Part shown: positions 23,311 to 32,669 of the stretch, one piece after another | Layout of the letters: every line of letters starts with the position of its first letter | Numbering within the stretch: the stretch's first letter is position 1 | NCBI GenBank assembly: GCA_019426215.1 | Contig: CM033395.1 | Span: 627,501 to 691,500, forward strand | Direction: 5' to 3' | Source: Buddleja alternifolia | Lineage: Eukaryota; Streptophyta; Magnoliopsida; Lamiales; Scrophulariaceae | DNA: 64,000 nt | Notes under the pieces: model-generated | What the model was told of the DNA's origin: nothing | The model's database searches: none | Seen by the model: the letters and a program-made list of their open reading frames with translations, nothing else | Made by a program: the position numbers and the translations under genes

Positions 23311-25831
23311 ATGGAATCTCGTAGTAATAGGGATTTTTTATCTGCTAATAATGAAGCTTCCGACGCTAATTTGACCTCTGACGTCATGGATATCTTTCGA
23401 GAGATCAAGGATTTTAGATCGAACGACGAGCAAACAAATATTTTGGCTGTTAGCTCGTCGTCAGACGGTCGGTCGGATTCTTCTTCCAAAACGCATAGCG
23501 ATGATAATAATGATGATGATGATGACAGTGACGAAACTATGGTTGATAGTAATAATGATAAGAATGATGGTGATAATAATAAAGATGAGAATAATCTCGA
23601 TGAGGAACGAGATATAGATAGCGAGGGTAGCATACGTCTTAATTCGAACTTGTTTATCCATAGAAGAAATGTAGCCAAATGGACTAGGATCAGATTGTCT
23701 CTAAACGAAGCATCAATAGCTGATCTTCGAACTACGTTTCATATTCCTGAAGATTACCAAATCCTCATTCCTGGGGAAAATGATAGATTGTATCTACCTC
23801 CTCCCCATTATAGGTGTTTTCACATCGCCCATCTCGTTTCGGGCCTTAGGTTCCCCCTTCACCCTTGTTATATAGAAATTTTAAATAGACTTAAGTTTAG
23901 TCCGACCCAATTGCTGCCCAACTCTTATAGGCTTATTGCCTCCTTCGTGATAGTAATGTTAGGTTTCGGTCAACCCGCTAACTTCGTGAACTTTTGGAAT
24001 CTCTTTAAGTTGTGCCGTGGTTCGAAATTAGACGGGGAAGGTTTCTTTTATGTCTCACCTCGTAGAAACCGTCAGTATTTAAATGTTACCACCTCATCTT
24101 TCGGAAAATGGAAGAACAAATATTTTTTTATTGCCAAACCCAATTTTGAGCCTTGGGGGGTGTCGCGTCGGTGGCGTCTTACAATGCCACAGATCGTAGA
24201 TATGGACAATCCATCCTGGGGGTCCACGTTTTTACGTGACAATTTCGATAACTTCGAAACATGGTTCAAGACAGCGGATTTGATTCAAGAATCAATCTTT
24301 GTTCGGTGTGGATTGAGTTCTGCGCCAATTCCTCCTTTTTCTGGATCTCTTGGTAAGTATTATTGGTTTATTTTTTACTATCCCTATTTATGCTCTTTTG
24401 CCTCGTTTTTATATTGATTAGCTATGGATGATCGTGAAGCGGCAATGCTCGAGAAGGCTCGCATTGCTAAGGAAAAGGCCGAGTCTAAGAGCAAAGGCAA
24501 GGCACAATCCTCAGATAAGGGGAGGAAAGTGAAGCTCGTGTCAAAGCAAGCTAATCGGGACACTACACCTCGTATTGATAGTATATTGCCGCCCAAAGTC
24601 CCTGTAGGCGACAGTTCCACACCTCGTGGGTATACGGGCACTGCTGAAGCCGTCGAGGTGATCGAGGATACTGAAATCGATCCCAATGCTTCAAAGACAA
24701 AGGTTGGTGCAAAAAGAAAAGTTACTGAGGAATTGCGAGGAGGGAGCTCATCGGATTGGCCGTCTGCCATCCCGGACGCCAATTACCAAGAATTGGACCG
24801 AACTGAAGCCTTACTACTAAGGGACAGGCTGGAGAATGCCAAGAAACGAGGTGGTGTTGTAAGGGAAGAGATAGATCCTTCACGGCCCGTCTTGAATCCC
24901 GATTGGCGCGTTTATCGTGATTCGAGCTTGCATGACCACCCCAAGGGTTTGATAGCATCAGAACTCTATAATAGTGTAGCTCTGCCTCGAGATAAAGCTG
25001 CACTCATGGATATGCCACATACCGAGGTGGAAGATGTTGGGGGTTATTGTCTGATGAAGGTAAAGCTTTTAGGTCAGACATTCCGAGTTATACTTCTTAT
25101 ATATTATTGTTATCCAATATAACTCCTCTCATATTGTTATTTCTTCTCAGGATTCGTTACACATGCATCAGTTAGCCCTTTCAAATTCGTACTGGAAAGA
25201 GGAGAAGAGAAAATCAGAGGAAAAATTCTCCCGGTACAAGGCGAAGATTGATACTGGAATGGTCGAGGCCAAACAGTCGATGATGAAAGTTCGGAAGGAG
25301 AGAGATGATGCATTGAGCATCATCAAGGTTGAAAGAGAACGATATGCTCACCAGCTCGTTGAGCTAGACCAGAAACTGAAGAAATCCGAGGAGAATGCTC
25401 GGTCTGCCTTTGATGATGGACGACAAGCCGGGCGGGTGGAGTTCGTAACTTCATCTGAGTATTATAAATTGATGAAGGAACAGAGGATGACCGGAGCTCG
25501 TGATTTTCGAACTTCTACAGCATGTCGTAAACTAATGATCTCGAAGGCCGCCGACGACATGGTGGATGGCTTTAACAAGGCTATCGACTATTTGATTCAA
25601 GAAAGTTATCTTCCTCGGAATTTTGACATTGAGAAGTTTAGCCATTTTGCTTTCCAGCCAATGCTTCGTCCTTCCGTGTCTCGGCCCTCTCCTCGTCAAA
25701 CTTACCTCGACTATACAGAATTCATGCCGTTGGTTGAGACTGACGATGAAGATGACGAAGAAGACGATGACGAGGGGGGAGATGGAGGAGAACAGGCTCC
25801 CGATGCTGATGCTGGTGCTGATGCAGTTTGA
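23311..25831 (+). CDS. Antisense accessory gene of the Tat element (putative gypsy-type transposon protein)
   Basis: Three exons, 23311-24352, 24422-25059 and 25151-25831, with GT-AG introns (donors GTAAGT and GTAAAG; acceptors ATTAG and CTCAG). Splicing gives one continuous frame of 786 residues. An acidic N-terminus (Asp/Asn runs about 60-110) is followed by a conserved block starting FHIPEDYQILIPGENDRLYLP and FPLHPCYIEILNRLKFSPTQL, which I recognise as the plant putative gypsy-type transposon domain (Pfam Transposase_28-like). Exon 2 is basic and lysine-rich. Exon 3 encodes a coiled coil (YWKEEKRKSEEKFSRYKAK onward) and ends in a strongly acidic tail. Function is unknown in the family. It lies between integrase and the 3' LTR and is transcribed against gag-pol. 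No stop or frameshift is seen. Confidence 0.85.
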
Positions 25832-26154
25832 AGTTGTTTGTAAATCGTGTTTTGTCTTTAGGGTTTGACTTTTAGATTTTAGTATTCAAACTTTTGGCTG
25901 ATATCTTATGACGATGTTATGTTTTGCCTTTAGTAATTGTCTTCTTGATTCCAGTTTTCGAATCCTCAAGTTCGGTATAGTAATGTTGCTTTTGTAGTTT
26001 ATAATGGTATAATGCACTAGGTTTCCGCTTCAAGGCATATCGAGCTATATGTTAGCAAAATAAGTGTAGAATCTATTATTTAGTAGAGGCATAGCTGCCT
26101 AGGTCATACACTTACAATAGAAATGATAACATGCACTGTCATTAGGTATAACAG

Positions 26155-27549
26155 CTACGCATAAAATTTTCTAAGATTGTGGATATTCCATGGACGAACT
26201 AATTCTTTTCCCTCCATGTTTTGCAACCGGTATGTTCCTCGTTTGGTTACTTCGATGATCTTAAAAAGTCCCTCCCAGTTCGCATCGAGTTTCCCGACGT
26301 GTCGCGAAATTTCAACTTTCTTTAAAACTAGGTCTCCCACTTGGAAATTTCTCAGCCTCATGTTTTTGTTATAAGCCCGAGCCATGGCACTCTTTTGCAT
26401 GAGGATTTTTGCAAATGCTTTCTCCCTTCTTTCCTCAATGATGTCCAATTCAAAATGCCGATCCTCTATATTTCGGACAGAATTGTTAGGCGTATTATAC
26501 GATGCAACGCGGTGTGACACGAGCCCAATTTCGGCCGGTATAACTGCTTCCGATCCGTATACCAAACAGAATGGAGATTCCCCAGTTGAACTTCGTGGTG
26601 TAGTTCGGTATGACCACAACACTCCCGGCAGTTCGTCAGCCCAGTTTCCTTTGTTTCCTTCAATCCTGGCTTTTAAGCCTTGGAGGAGAATTCTATTACA
26701 CACCTCGGTCTGACCATTGGCTTGTGGGTTCCCGACAGCGGTGAAGTGTTGTTGAATTTTCATTTCAATGCACCAGTTCCTGACAATCTTTCCATTAAAC
26801 TGAGTTCCGTTGTCCGATATTAAAACTCGAGGAACTCCGAACCGACAAACAATGTTTTTCCAGAGAAACTTCATGACCTCTCCTTCCGTAATCTTTGCCA
26901 CCGCTTCCGCTTCTATCCACTTGGTGAAGTGCTCCACCGCGACGATAATGAATTTTCTTTGGCCTGTAGCTGGTCGAAAAGGTCCTAAAATATCAATACC
27001 CCATTGGTCGAATGGATATGCAACCTTGATTGGTTCCATCGGAACAGCATGTTGATGAGACAAATTTGAGTGCAATTGACATTCTTTACATTTTTTGACA
27101 AAGTTCGAGGTGTCCTGGACGAGTGTGGGCCAAAAATAGCCTTGTCTTACAATCTTTTGCGCCAGTGCTCGACCTCCAGAGTGATTCCCGCAACTACCCT
27201 CGTGAATTTCTTGCATTACATATAGGGCTTGAGATGGTGCTAGGCATCGAAGAAGTGGTCCTGCTGAAGATCGTTTGTATAACTCACTGTCTATAAGTGT
27301 ATATCTTGCAGCTCGATACATCAATCTTTGTGCTTCATTTCGATCTAACGGGACCTGTCCCGTTTCAAGATAATATTTTATCTCATCTTTCCACGAGTTT
27401 TCCTCATCCAATATCATGACGTTGACTGGATTTTCGGATATCTCGGAGTGGTTCGAAGTAAGAAGCGTGACCTGTCTACTTTTTATCCCAGTAATAAGAT
27501 TGGCAAACTTTGAGAGTGCATCAGCTCGATCATTTTCCTCTCGAGGTAC
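26155..27549 (-). CDS. Tat element integrase (C-terminal part of pol)
   Basis: This frame is the 3' exon-like part of pol. It shows the integrase zinc-binding HHCC module (HEGSCGNH then CKEC), the catalytic core with D in WGIDILGPF, D in LISDNGTQF and E in ANGQTEVCNR, and a C-terminal GPY/F-like region (QVGDLVLKKVEISRHVGKLD... NWEGLFKI). It inserts element DNA into the genome. There is no natural ATG at its start; the frame opens at LNQVPREEND, which is exactly where RNase H would continue after removing the 108-bp segment at 27550-27657. It is otherwise intact to the stop at 26155. Confidence 0.9.
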   Translation of the reverse strand, partial: VPREENDRADALSKFANLITGIKSRQVTLLTSNHSEISENPVNVMILDEENSWKDEIKYYLETGQVPLDRNEAQRLMYRAARYTLIDSELYKRSSAGPLLRCLAPSQALYVMQEIHEGSCGNHSGGRALAQKIVRQGYFWPTLVQDTSNFVKKCKECQLHSNLSHQHAVPMEPIKVAYPFDQWGIDILGPFRPATGQRKFIIVAVEHFTKWIEAEAVAKITEGEVMKFLWKNIVCRFGVPRVLISDNGTQFNGKIVRNWCIEMKIQQHFTAVGNPQANGQTEVCNRILLQGLKARIEGNKGNWADELPGVLWSYRTTPRSSTGESPFCLVYGSEAVIPAEIGLVSHRVASYNTPNNSVRNIEDRHFELDIIEERREKAFAKILMQKSAMARAYNKNMRLRNFQVGDLVLKKVEISRHVGKLDANWEGLFKIIEVTKRGTYRLQNMEGKELVRPWNIHNLRKFYA

Positions 27550-27684
27550 CTGATTCAAGGTTAGTTTCTCGAAGTTTAGTGTATATCATTAATATAGAGA
27601 ACCATCCTCCGTAGATGTTTATATTATTCAAAGTAACATATGTATTATTCTTTTAACCTGATTCAAGGTTAGTTTCTCGAAGTT
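27548..27684 (-). other. 29-bp duplication enclosing a 79-bp insertion; potential new intron in pol
   Basis: A perfect 29-bp direct repeat (27548-27576 and 27656-27684) encloses 79 bp of AT-rich DNA. The repeat contains CAG|GT on the minus strand. Taking the first copy as donor (CAG|GTTAAAAG at 27657) and the second as acceptor (TTGAATCAG|G ending at 27550) defines a 108-nt intron, a viable plant length, with CACTAAAC and ACTAAC branch-like motifs before the acceptor. Unspliced, pol ends in a stop within 11 codons; spliced, RNase H joins integrase in frame as LNQ-VPREEND. Sequence supports spliceability; splicing itself is inferred. Confidence 0.7.
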
Positions 27685-29487
27685 GGCCATAAGGCTTTTT
27701 ACCCGCTGCTTGTACTTGCACATCGTGCTCTCTTTTGCTTCATAGACTCCGCTTATTTGGTTTGCGACAAGCTGTGAATCAGTGAATGCATTTAACTTCA
27801 TCACGTTCAAGTTCTTTGCCATGTTGAGTCCTGCAATTAGCGCTTCGTATTCGGCCTCATTGTTCGTCACATCAAAATTGAGCTTGATGGCAAATTCATG
27901 ATCATTTCCATGCGGGTCTTGAAGCCATACTCCAGCTCCCCCATGTTGATTTAGAGATGAACCATCCACGTGTAATAACCATTGGTCAGGATTCGACATG
28001 TTTGCATCGTTTTCGGACGATGTTGACATTTCTACTAAGAAATCAGCCATGATTTGGGCTTTTATGGAGGTTCGAGGTCGATATTCGATTGAGTATTCGC
28101 CCAATTCTACAGCCCACTTCACAAGCTTGGCCAAGATTTGTTTCAGGGGTTGGTTCGTTAGGACCACGATGTGATGTGATTGGAAGTAGGGACGTAGTTT
28201 CTTCGCAGCAGTGATCAATGCGAGTGCCCATTTTTCAATCACGAGGTAGTTCTTTTCTGCCCCTTGTAACATTTTACTGATGTAGTAGACCGGACGATGT
28301 TCGGATTCGATTTCACGGGTTAGAACCGCGCTAATCGCTTCTTTTGAGATTGCCAAATATAAGAGGAGATCCTCTCCTAGAACTTGCTTCGTCAACAACG
28401 GTGGTGAGGTTAGGTAATGCTTCAACTCGAGGAAAGCTTTTTCGCATTCCTCACTCCATTTGAAATTTTTTATATTTCGAAGTATTTTGAAGAAGAGCAA
28501 TCCTTTGTCCGCACTTCTAGAAATGAATCGGTTCAAACTGGCCATACGACCCGTTAGCCTTTGGACATCTTTCACCGTTCGAGGTGAAGGCATGTCTAGA
28601 ATTGCCTGGATTTTTTCCGGATTAGCCTCAATACCTCGCTGGGTGACCATGAATCCCAAGAATTTTCCTCCCCTGACTCCGAAAGCGCATTTGTGGGGGT
28701 TGAGCTTCATGCCATATTTGTTCATAATCTCGAATGAACGTTTCAGATGATCCAGGTGATTAACTTTGTTCGTACTCTTGACGAGCATGTCATCAACATA
28801 CACCTCCATGATTGTACCAATCTCATTTTTGAACATCTTGTTCACGAGCCTTTGATACGTGGCACCTGAGTTCCTAAGGCCAAAAGGCATGACTTTATAA
28901 CAATATACACCTTTCGAGGTGATAAACGAAGTTTTATCGCGATCCTCTTCTGCCATCATTATTTGGTTAAAACCTTGGAAGGCATCCATCATGCTTAAGA
29001 GAGCACATCCAGCTGTGGAGTCCACTAGCAAATCTATTCGAGGTAGAGGATAGTGATCCCGAGGACAAGCTTTATTTAGGTCCGTAAAATCTGTGCACAT
29101 ACGCCATTTACCTTGAGCCTTCGGGACCAATACTACATTGGCTAGCCATTCGGTGAAATGGATCTCGTTAATGTATCCTACATCGAGAAGCTTATTCACC
29201 TCGGCATCAATGATCGCATTTCGATCAGGCCCGAAGTTCCTTTTCTTTTGCTTGATGGGCTTTACCTCTGGGTCGACATTTAGCCGATGAACAATGACTT
29301 CGGGACTTATGCCCTTGAAATCCGATGCAGTCCAAGCAAAAATGTCCTTGTGTTTTCTTAAAAAGCTTATCATCATTACTTCGAGATTCGGGTCCATTTG
29401 TGAGCCGATGCGAGTTGTTCTTTCTGGGTTTCCTGGTTCGAGTTCAATCACTTTGTGCTCCGATGGTTCGATGCGAGTTTCTTCCAT
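27628..29487 (-). CDS. Tat element reverse transcriptase, RNase H and second (archaeal-type) RNase H
   Basis: From the ATG at 29487 the frame contains reverse transcriptase (LNVDPEVKPIKQKKR start; KWRMCTDFTDLNKACPRDHYPLPRID; MMDAFQGFNQI; catalytic YVDDMLVKS), then the gypsy RNase H (LLLYLAISKEAISAVL... HRPVYYISK...), then a separate archaeal-type RNase H (WLLHVDGSSLNQHGGAG; NNEAEYEALIAGL; TDSQLVANQ). It copies element RNA into DNA and removes the RNA strand. Dual RNase H is a known trait of the Tat lineage. As written it ends at 27628, just after entering the 79-bp insertion. A UAG at 29496-29494 separates it in frame from gag-protease. Confidence 0.92.
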   Translation of the reverse strand: MEETRIEPSEHKVIELEPGNPERTTRIGSQMDPNLEVMMISFLRKHKDIFAWTASDFKGISPEVIVHRLNVDPEVKPIKQKKRNFGPDRNAIIDAEVNKLLDVGYINEIHFTEWLANVVLVPKAQGKWRMCTDFTDLNKACPRDHYPLPRIDLLVDSTAGCALLSMMDAFQGFNQIMMAEEDRDKTSFITSKGVYCYKVMPFGLRNSGATYQRLVNKMFKNEIGTIMEVYVDDMLVKSTNKVNHLDHLKRSFEIMNKYGMKLNPHKCAFGVRGGKFLGFMVTQRGIEANPEKIQAILDMPSPRTVKDVQRLTGRMASLNRFISRSADKGLLFFKILRNIKNFKWSEECEKAFLELKHYLTSPPLLTKQVLGEDLLLYLAISKEAISAVLTREIESEHRPVYYISKMLQGAEKNYLVIEKWALALITAAKKLRPYFQSHHIVVLTNQPLKQILAKLVKWAVELGEYSIEYRPRTSIKAQIMADFLVEMSTSSENDANMSNPDQWLLHVDGSSLNQHGGAGVWLQDPHGNDHEFAIKLNFDVTNNEAEYEALIAGLNMAKNLNVMKLNAFTDSQLVANQISGVYEAKESTMCKYKQRVKSLMANFEKLTLNQVKRIIHMLL

Positions 29488-29493
29488 CTTTTG

Positions 29494-30720
29494 CTACTTA
29501 CTTGGTTCCGGATCGTAATTCGGGATTTCAATGGAAGGCGTTAATTTCTTCGATTTTTCGTCTTTCTTTCTTGCTGGACTTCTTTTTAACGAAGTGGTGT
29601 AGCACTCTCGTGCCATTTCTTGATTGCATCTTACTTGGCCGATTCCCGCCTTTGTCTGAAATTTCATTTTCAAATGAGGCGTAGATACCACAGCTCCAAA
29701 CAAATTCAAGCCTGGTCGTCCCAAGATCACATTGTAAGCAAACGGTGCATCTACAACGAGGAATTTTATCATAACTGCTTTCCTTGTGGGTTCGTCACCC
29801 AACGAGGCGGGGAGGTCTATGATGCCAACCGGGACGATCTCAGAACCTCCAAACCCGACTAGAGGTGTAGTCACAGGACGGAGTCGTTGTGTATCAAAGT
29901 TCATTTTACGAAGCACACTCAAGAGCATGATGTCAGCCGAGCTACCATTATCGACAAGCACTTTATATACTGCAAAATTTGCAATATCCATCTTGATCAC
30001 CATCGGATCGTCTTGTGGGCAAACAACACCTTCGTAGTCTTCATCTCCAAAGCTTATAAGTTCGTGCTTCGAATGCATCGTCATGACATGCAAGGTTTTA
30101 GCTCTTTGTTCACGCGCTTTTAATTCTCTTGTATGTTTCTTTCGAGCATTTTTGGAATCTCCATTAGTAGGGCCACCAGCTATTGTGATTATTTCCCCGT
30201 GAAGAGGCAAGTTATTGTGTTCATCGTTGCCTTTCTTGGGGTATTGATCTCGACATTCGTCACGTCGTCTATCATTCCTTCGATCTCGATCGTTGTAAGC
30301 ATCCCTTCTTCGATAGTTGTCTCTGTCACGGTTTCTAGAACGGCTACGATCTCTTCGACCTTGTCGCTCTAGAGACTTAGGCGACTCTTGTTGCTCTCGA
30401 ACTTTGTGATCAATAAATTGCTGAAGGTACCCTTGCTTGATTAATCTCTCAATCTCGTCCTTTAGTTGAAAACACTCCTCAGTATCATGGCCCGTATCCT
30501 TGTGGAATCGACAATATTTGTTTGGGTTCTTCTTTTTTGCTCCTTCTTTCATAGGTCGTGGCCATATTAGCATGTCCTTGTTTTCGATTGCCAACAACGC
30601 TTGTCCCTTCGATGTATTCAGTGGTGTGTAGTTTTCGAACCTCGTGTATCGGGGTCTGCCGTGCTTGTCTAGGCGATCATTCTTAGAGGTTTGATTCCTC
30701 TCTTGGGCCTTATTTTTTAG
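29494..30720 (-). CDS. Tat element gag C-terminus and aspartic protease
   Basis: In the same frame as the upstream gag, after its UAG at 30723-30721, this segment shows a zinc-finger-like motif typical of Tat gag (YCRFHKDTGHDTEECFQL), an Arg/Asp-rich basic stretch (about 30400-30250), and an aspartic protease with VLVDNGSSADIM and the later ILGRPGLN motif. It would process the polyprotein. It ends at a UAG followed by CAAAAGATG, with RT beginning at that ATG. Without stop suppression it could not be translated from the gag start, so this element would be defective or rely on readthrough. Confidence 0.85.
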   Translation of the reverse strand, partial: LKNKAQERNQTSKNDRLDKHGRPRYTRFENYTPLNTSKGQALLAIENKDMLIWPRPMKEGAKKKNPNKYCRFHKDTGHDTEECFQLKDEIERLIKQGYLQQFIDHKVREQQESPKSLERQGRRDRSRSRNRDRDNYRRRDAYNDRDRRNDRRRDECRDQYPKKGNDEHNNLPLHGEIITIAGGPTNGDSKNARKKHTRELKAREQRAKTLHVMTMHSKHELISFGDEDYEGVVCPQDDPMVIKMDIANFAVYKVLVDNGSSADIMLLSVLRKMNFDTQRLRPVTTPLVGFGGSEIVPVGIIDLPASLGDEPTRKAVMIKFLVVDAPFAYNVILGRPGLNLFGAVVSTPHLKMKFQTKAGIGQVRCNQEMARECYTTSLKRSPARKKDEKSKKLTPSIEIPNYDPEPSK

Positions 30721-31749
30721 CTATTTTTGGACTCTCATCTCCTCCCTCTTCAGTTCATTCATCTCCTCAGCGTAAATGTATTTTTGAGCTATCACCATGA
30801 GCTCTTCCATGTCAAATGGTCGATCTCTGATCAGTGCATCGGCAAAAGGGCCCATTTTCAAAGCATTTATCATCAGGTTTATTTTAATCTCGTTGGTTAA
30901 TCCTTGCACATCGAGGGCTTCGTCATTGAACCGATCTACGAAGGTTCGTAGACTCTCATCATCCTTCTGTCGTATACTGAACAAATGAGTTACAGACTTC
31001 GCATACTTGCGTTTAGCTGCAAAGTGGTATTCAAACTTTCGCATGAACTGTGTATAGTCCGTAATGCTTCCCGTGGACAGATGTGTGAACCATTCTTGAG
31101 CTCGCCCCGTAAGGGTCGTTAGAAAAATTCTACTATTTAAAGCATCTGATAGGTTATGCATTGTCATCAGATTTTCGTATGCGATCACATGAGTTTTGGG
31201 GTCATTCGACCCATCATATTTTGGAAGGTCGGGGATACGAAAGTTTCCCAAGGATTCCGATAATATCTCCTCACAGAAAGGAGAGTTTTTTCTTTGTAGA
31301 GCCGATACAGGTCGAAAGATCTTCTTGGGTAAATTAGGTGATTCACACACCTCTTCATGTTCTTTGTTTTTGCCCTTATAACCCTCACGGAGGGATGGTG
31401 TATGGCTTTCACTTTCCCTTTCAGAGTGTTTTTTTCGATTATCCCCTGATGCCTCGATGTCTTGAACCTTCCGAGCCTTATCCGTTTGTGGAATGGGCTG
31501 GTGGAAAAGCTTTCGAGGCGTAACAGGATCGGGATTGATCGGTATGTGTGGCGTTGCCGGAGCATTAGCCAAGTATTCTTGAAGAGCTTTTTGAGCACAT
31601 TCTTGCATTCTTTGTTGGAATTGCTCATGAGTCATAGTTATAACGGGTTCGTCACCCCTAGGTTCGTCACCTAGTTCAATGCCTGGAGGTGGTTCTACCT
31701 CGGGGTCGTTTACACGATGTGTTGCATCGTCTTGTAGAGTCTTGTTCAT
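30721..31749 (-). CDS. Tat element gag (capsid part)
   Basis: Starting at the first ATG after the leader (MNKTLQDD at 31749), 342 codons include a coiled, Gln-rich N-terminus, and the retrotransposon gag core (FRIPDLPKYDGSNDPKTHV; AQEWFTHLSTGSITDYTQF; IRQKDDESLRTFVDRFNDE). It forms the virus-like particle. The frame is broken by UAG at 30723-30721 in the context AAA UAG CUA and continues in the same frame into the zinc-finger and protease section, so the stop is either a nonsense mutation (CAG to TAG fits a methylated CHG site) or a readthrough point. Confidence 0.88.
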   Translation of the reverse strand: MNKTLQDDATHRVNDPEVEPPPGIELGDEPRGDEPVITMTHEQFQQRMQECAQKALQEYLANAPATPHIPINPDPVTPRKLFHQPIPQTDKARKVQDIEASGDNRKKHSERESESHTPSLREGYKGKNKEHEEVCESPNLPKKIFRPVSALQRKNSPFCEEILSESLGNFRIPDLPKYDGSNDPKTHVIAYENLMTMHNLSDALNSRIFLTTLTGRAQEWFTHLSTGSITDYTQFMRKFEYHFAAKRKYAKSVTHLFSIRQKDDESLRTFVDRFNDEALDVQGLTNEIKINLMINALKMGPFADALIRDRPFDMEELMVIAQKYIYAEEMNELKREEMRVQK

Positions 31750-31806
31750 GATGTTGCTCGATTCCACCACGTCTGAGCTCGATCGTTCAGCGAATCTAAG
31801 TAGAGG

Positions 31807-31824
31807 TTCCCACAGACGGCGCCA
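31807..31824 (-). other. Primer-binding site of the Tat element
   Basis: Two bases inside the 5' LTR, the minus strand reads TGGCGCCGTCTGTGGGAA, a tRNA 3'-end complement of the TGGCGCC type found in many plant Gypsy elements. I do not assign the tRNA. Confidence 0.7.
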
Positions 31825-31826
31825 AC

Positions 31827-32393
31827 TGATCTGGGTCGTATTTCGGAGGATCTCAATACAACTCAAAACAGTCGAGGTTCTTATGTGACACAACCCGGAG
31901 TAAGATAGATTATAGACTGCACTCAGTACTAGAGCTGCCTACGTACCTCAAATGGGATCAAGTCTAACGTAGTTCAAGTCGATTAGCACATCCAACCATG
32001 AACCTCGTATTTATAAATGGGTCTACTCAGAGTCTAGTTCGAGGCTTGTAGCTCGGAGCTACGGTGAATGTAACGGTGAATTAGTGTGTAGTGATTGCGT
32101 GCCTAATTTGAGCACTCGTGTATGTTTTTATAGGTGACACGGTGTACGGCAACACACATGTCCTATGCATTCCCTCAGATCAGAACACGTGGCGAGATCG
32201 GACGGCCCGTATAGCTCGGGTCGAGAAAGCGGGTTGTGGGCGACCCTGATGTTGGACTCGGATCCCGTTCCTGGGCGGCCCATACTTCGTTCTTGGGCCT
32301 AGAGTTTTATTTCTTGGGCCTTTCATTATGTATCCTCATGTTGGGCTTTTTCAAGTATGTACTAAATTTATATGCCCAATTTTGGACATATCA
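31827..32393 (-). repeat. 5' LTR of the Tat element
   Basis: This 567-bp LTR is the near-identical partner of 22176-22742 and is followed by AATAG. Confidence 0.95.
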
Positions 32394-32669
32394 AATAGAT
32401 TAGGGGGGAGAGATTCCTAAACTTTACAAATTACTAAATTGTCAAATTCAATGCAAAATTATATTTGTATTACATATTAAAAAAAATCTTGAAAGAAGCA
32501 CCTATTTTTCACCCACTAATCTTTCGTTCATCACTAGTTGATATTTATTTTCTTATTTTGTACAAATCTATGGATTAGATTCATGAAAAAAATGCAAGTA
32601 ATCTTTTATTATATAAATTGAAACAAATTTATAATACTTAAAAATATTCTAAGATAACTGGAGATTACA

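Larger units (their letters stand above)
22171..32398 (-). mobile_element. Tat-lineage Gypsy LTR retrotransposon, complete, young
   Basis: The element is 22176-32393 (10,218 bp), coded on the minus strand, with 567-bp LTRs and the target duplication AATAG at 22171-22175 and 32394-32398. By eye the LTRs differ at only three positions (near 22409, 22470 and 22712), so insertion was recent. A primer-binding site starting TGGCGCCGTCTG lies at 31824-31807, and a polypurine tract (AGTGGGGGACTAGA on the minus strand) lies at 22743-22757. Domain order is gag, protease, RT, RNase H, a second archaeal-type RNase H, integrase. The dual RNase H and the antisense gene between integrase and 3' LTR mark the Tat lineage. 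Confidence 0.95.

Noticed and set aside
22176..32393. Reading the Tat element as several independent host genes
   Set aside because: LTRs, target duplication, primer site and polypurine tract define one retrotransposon.
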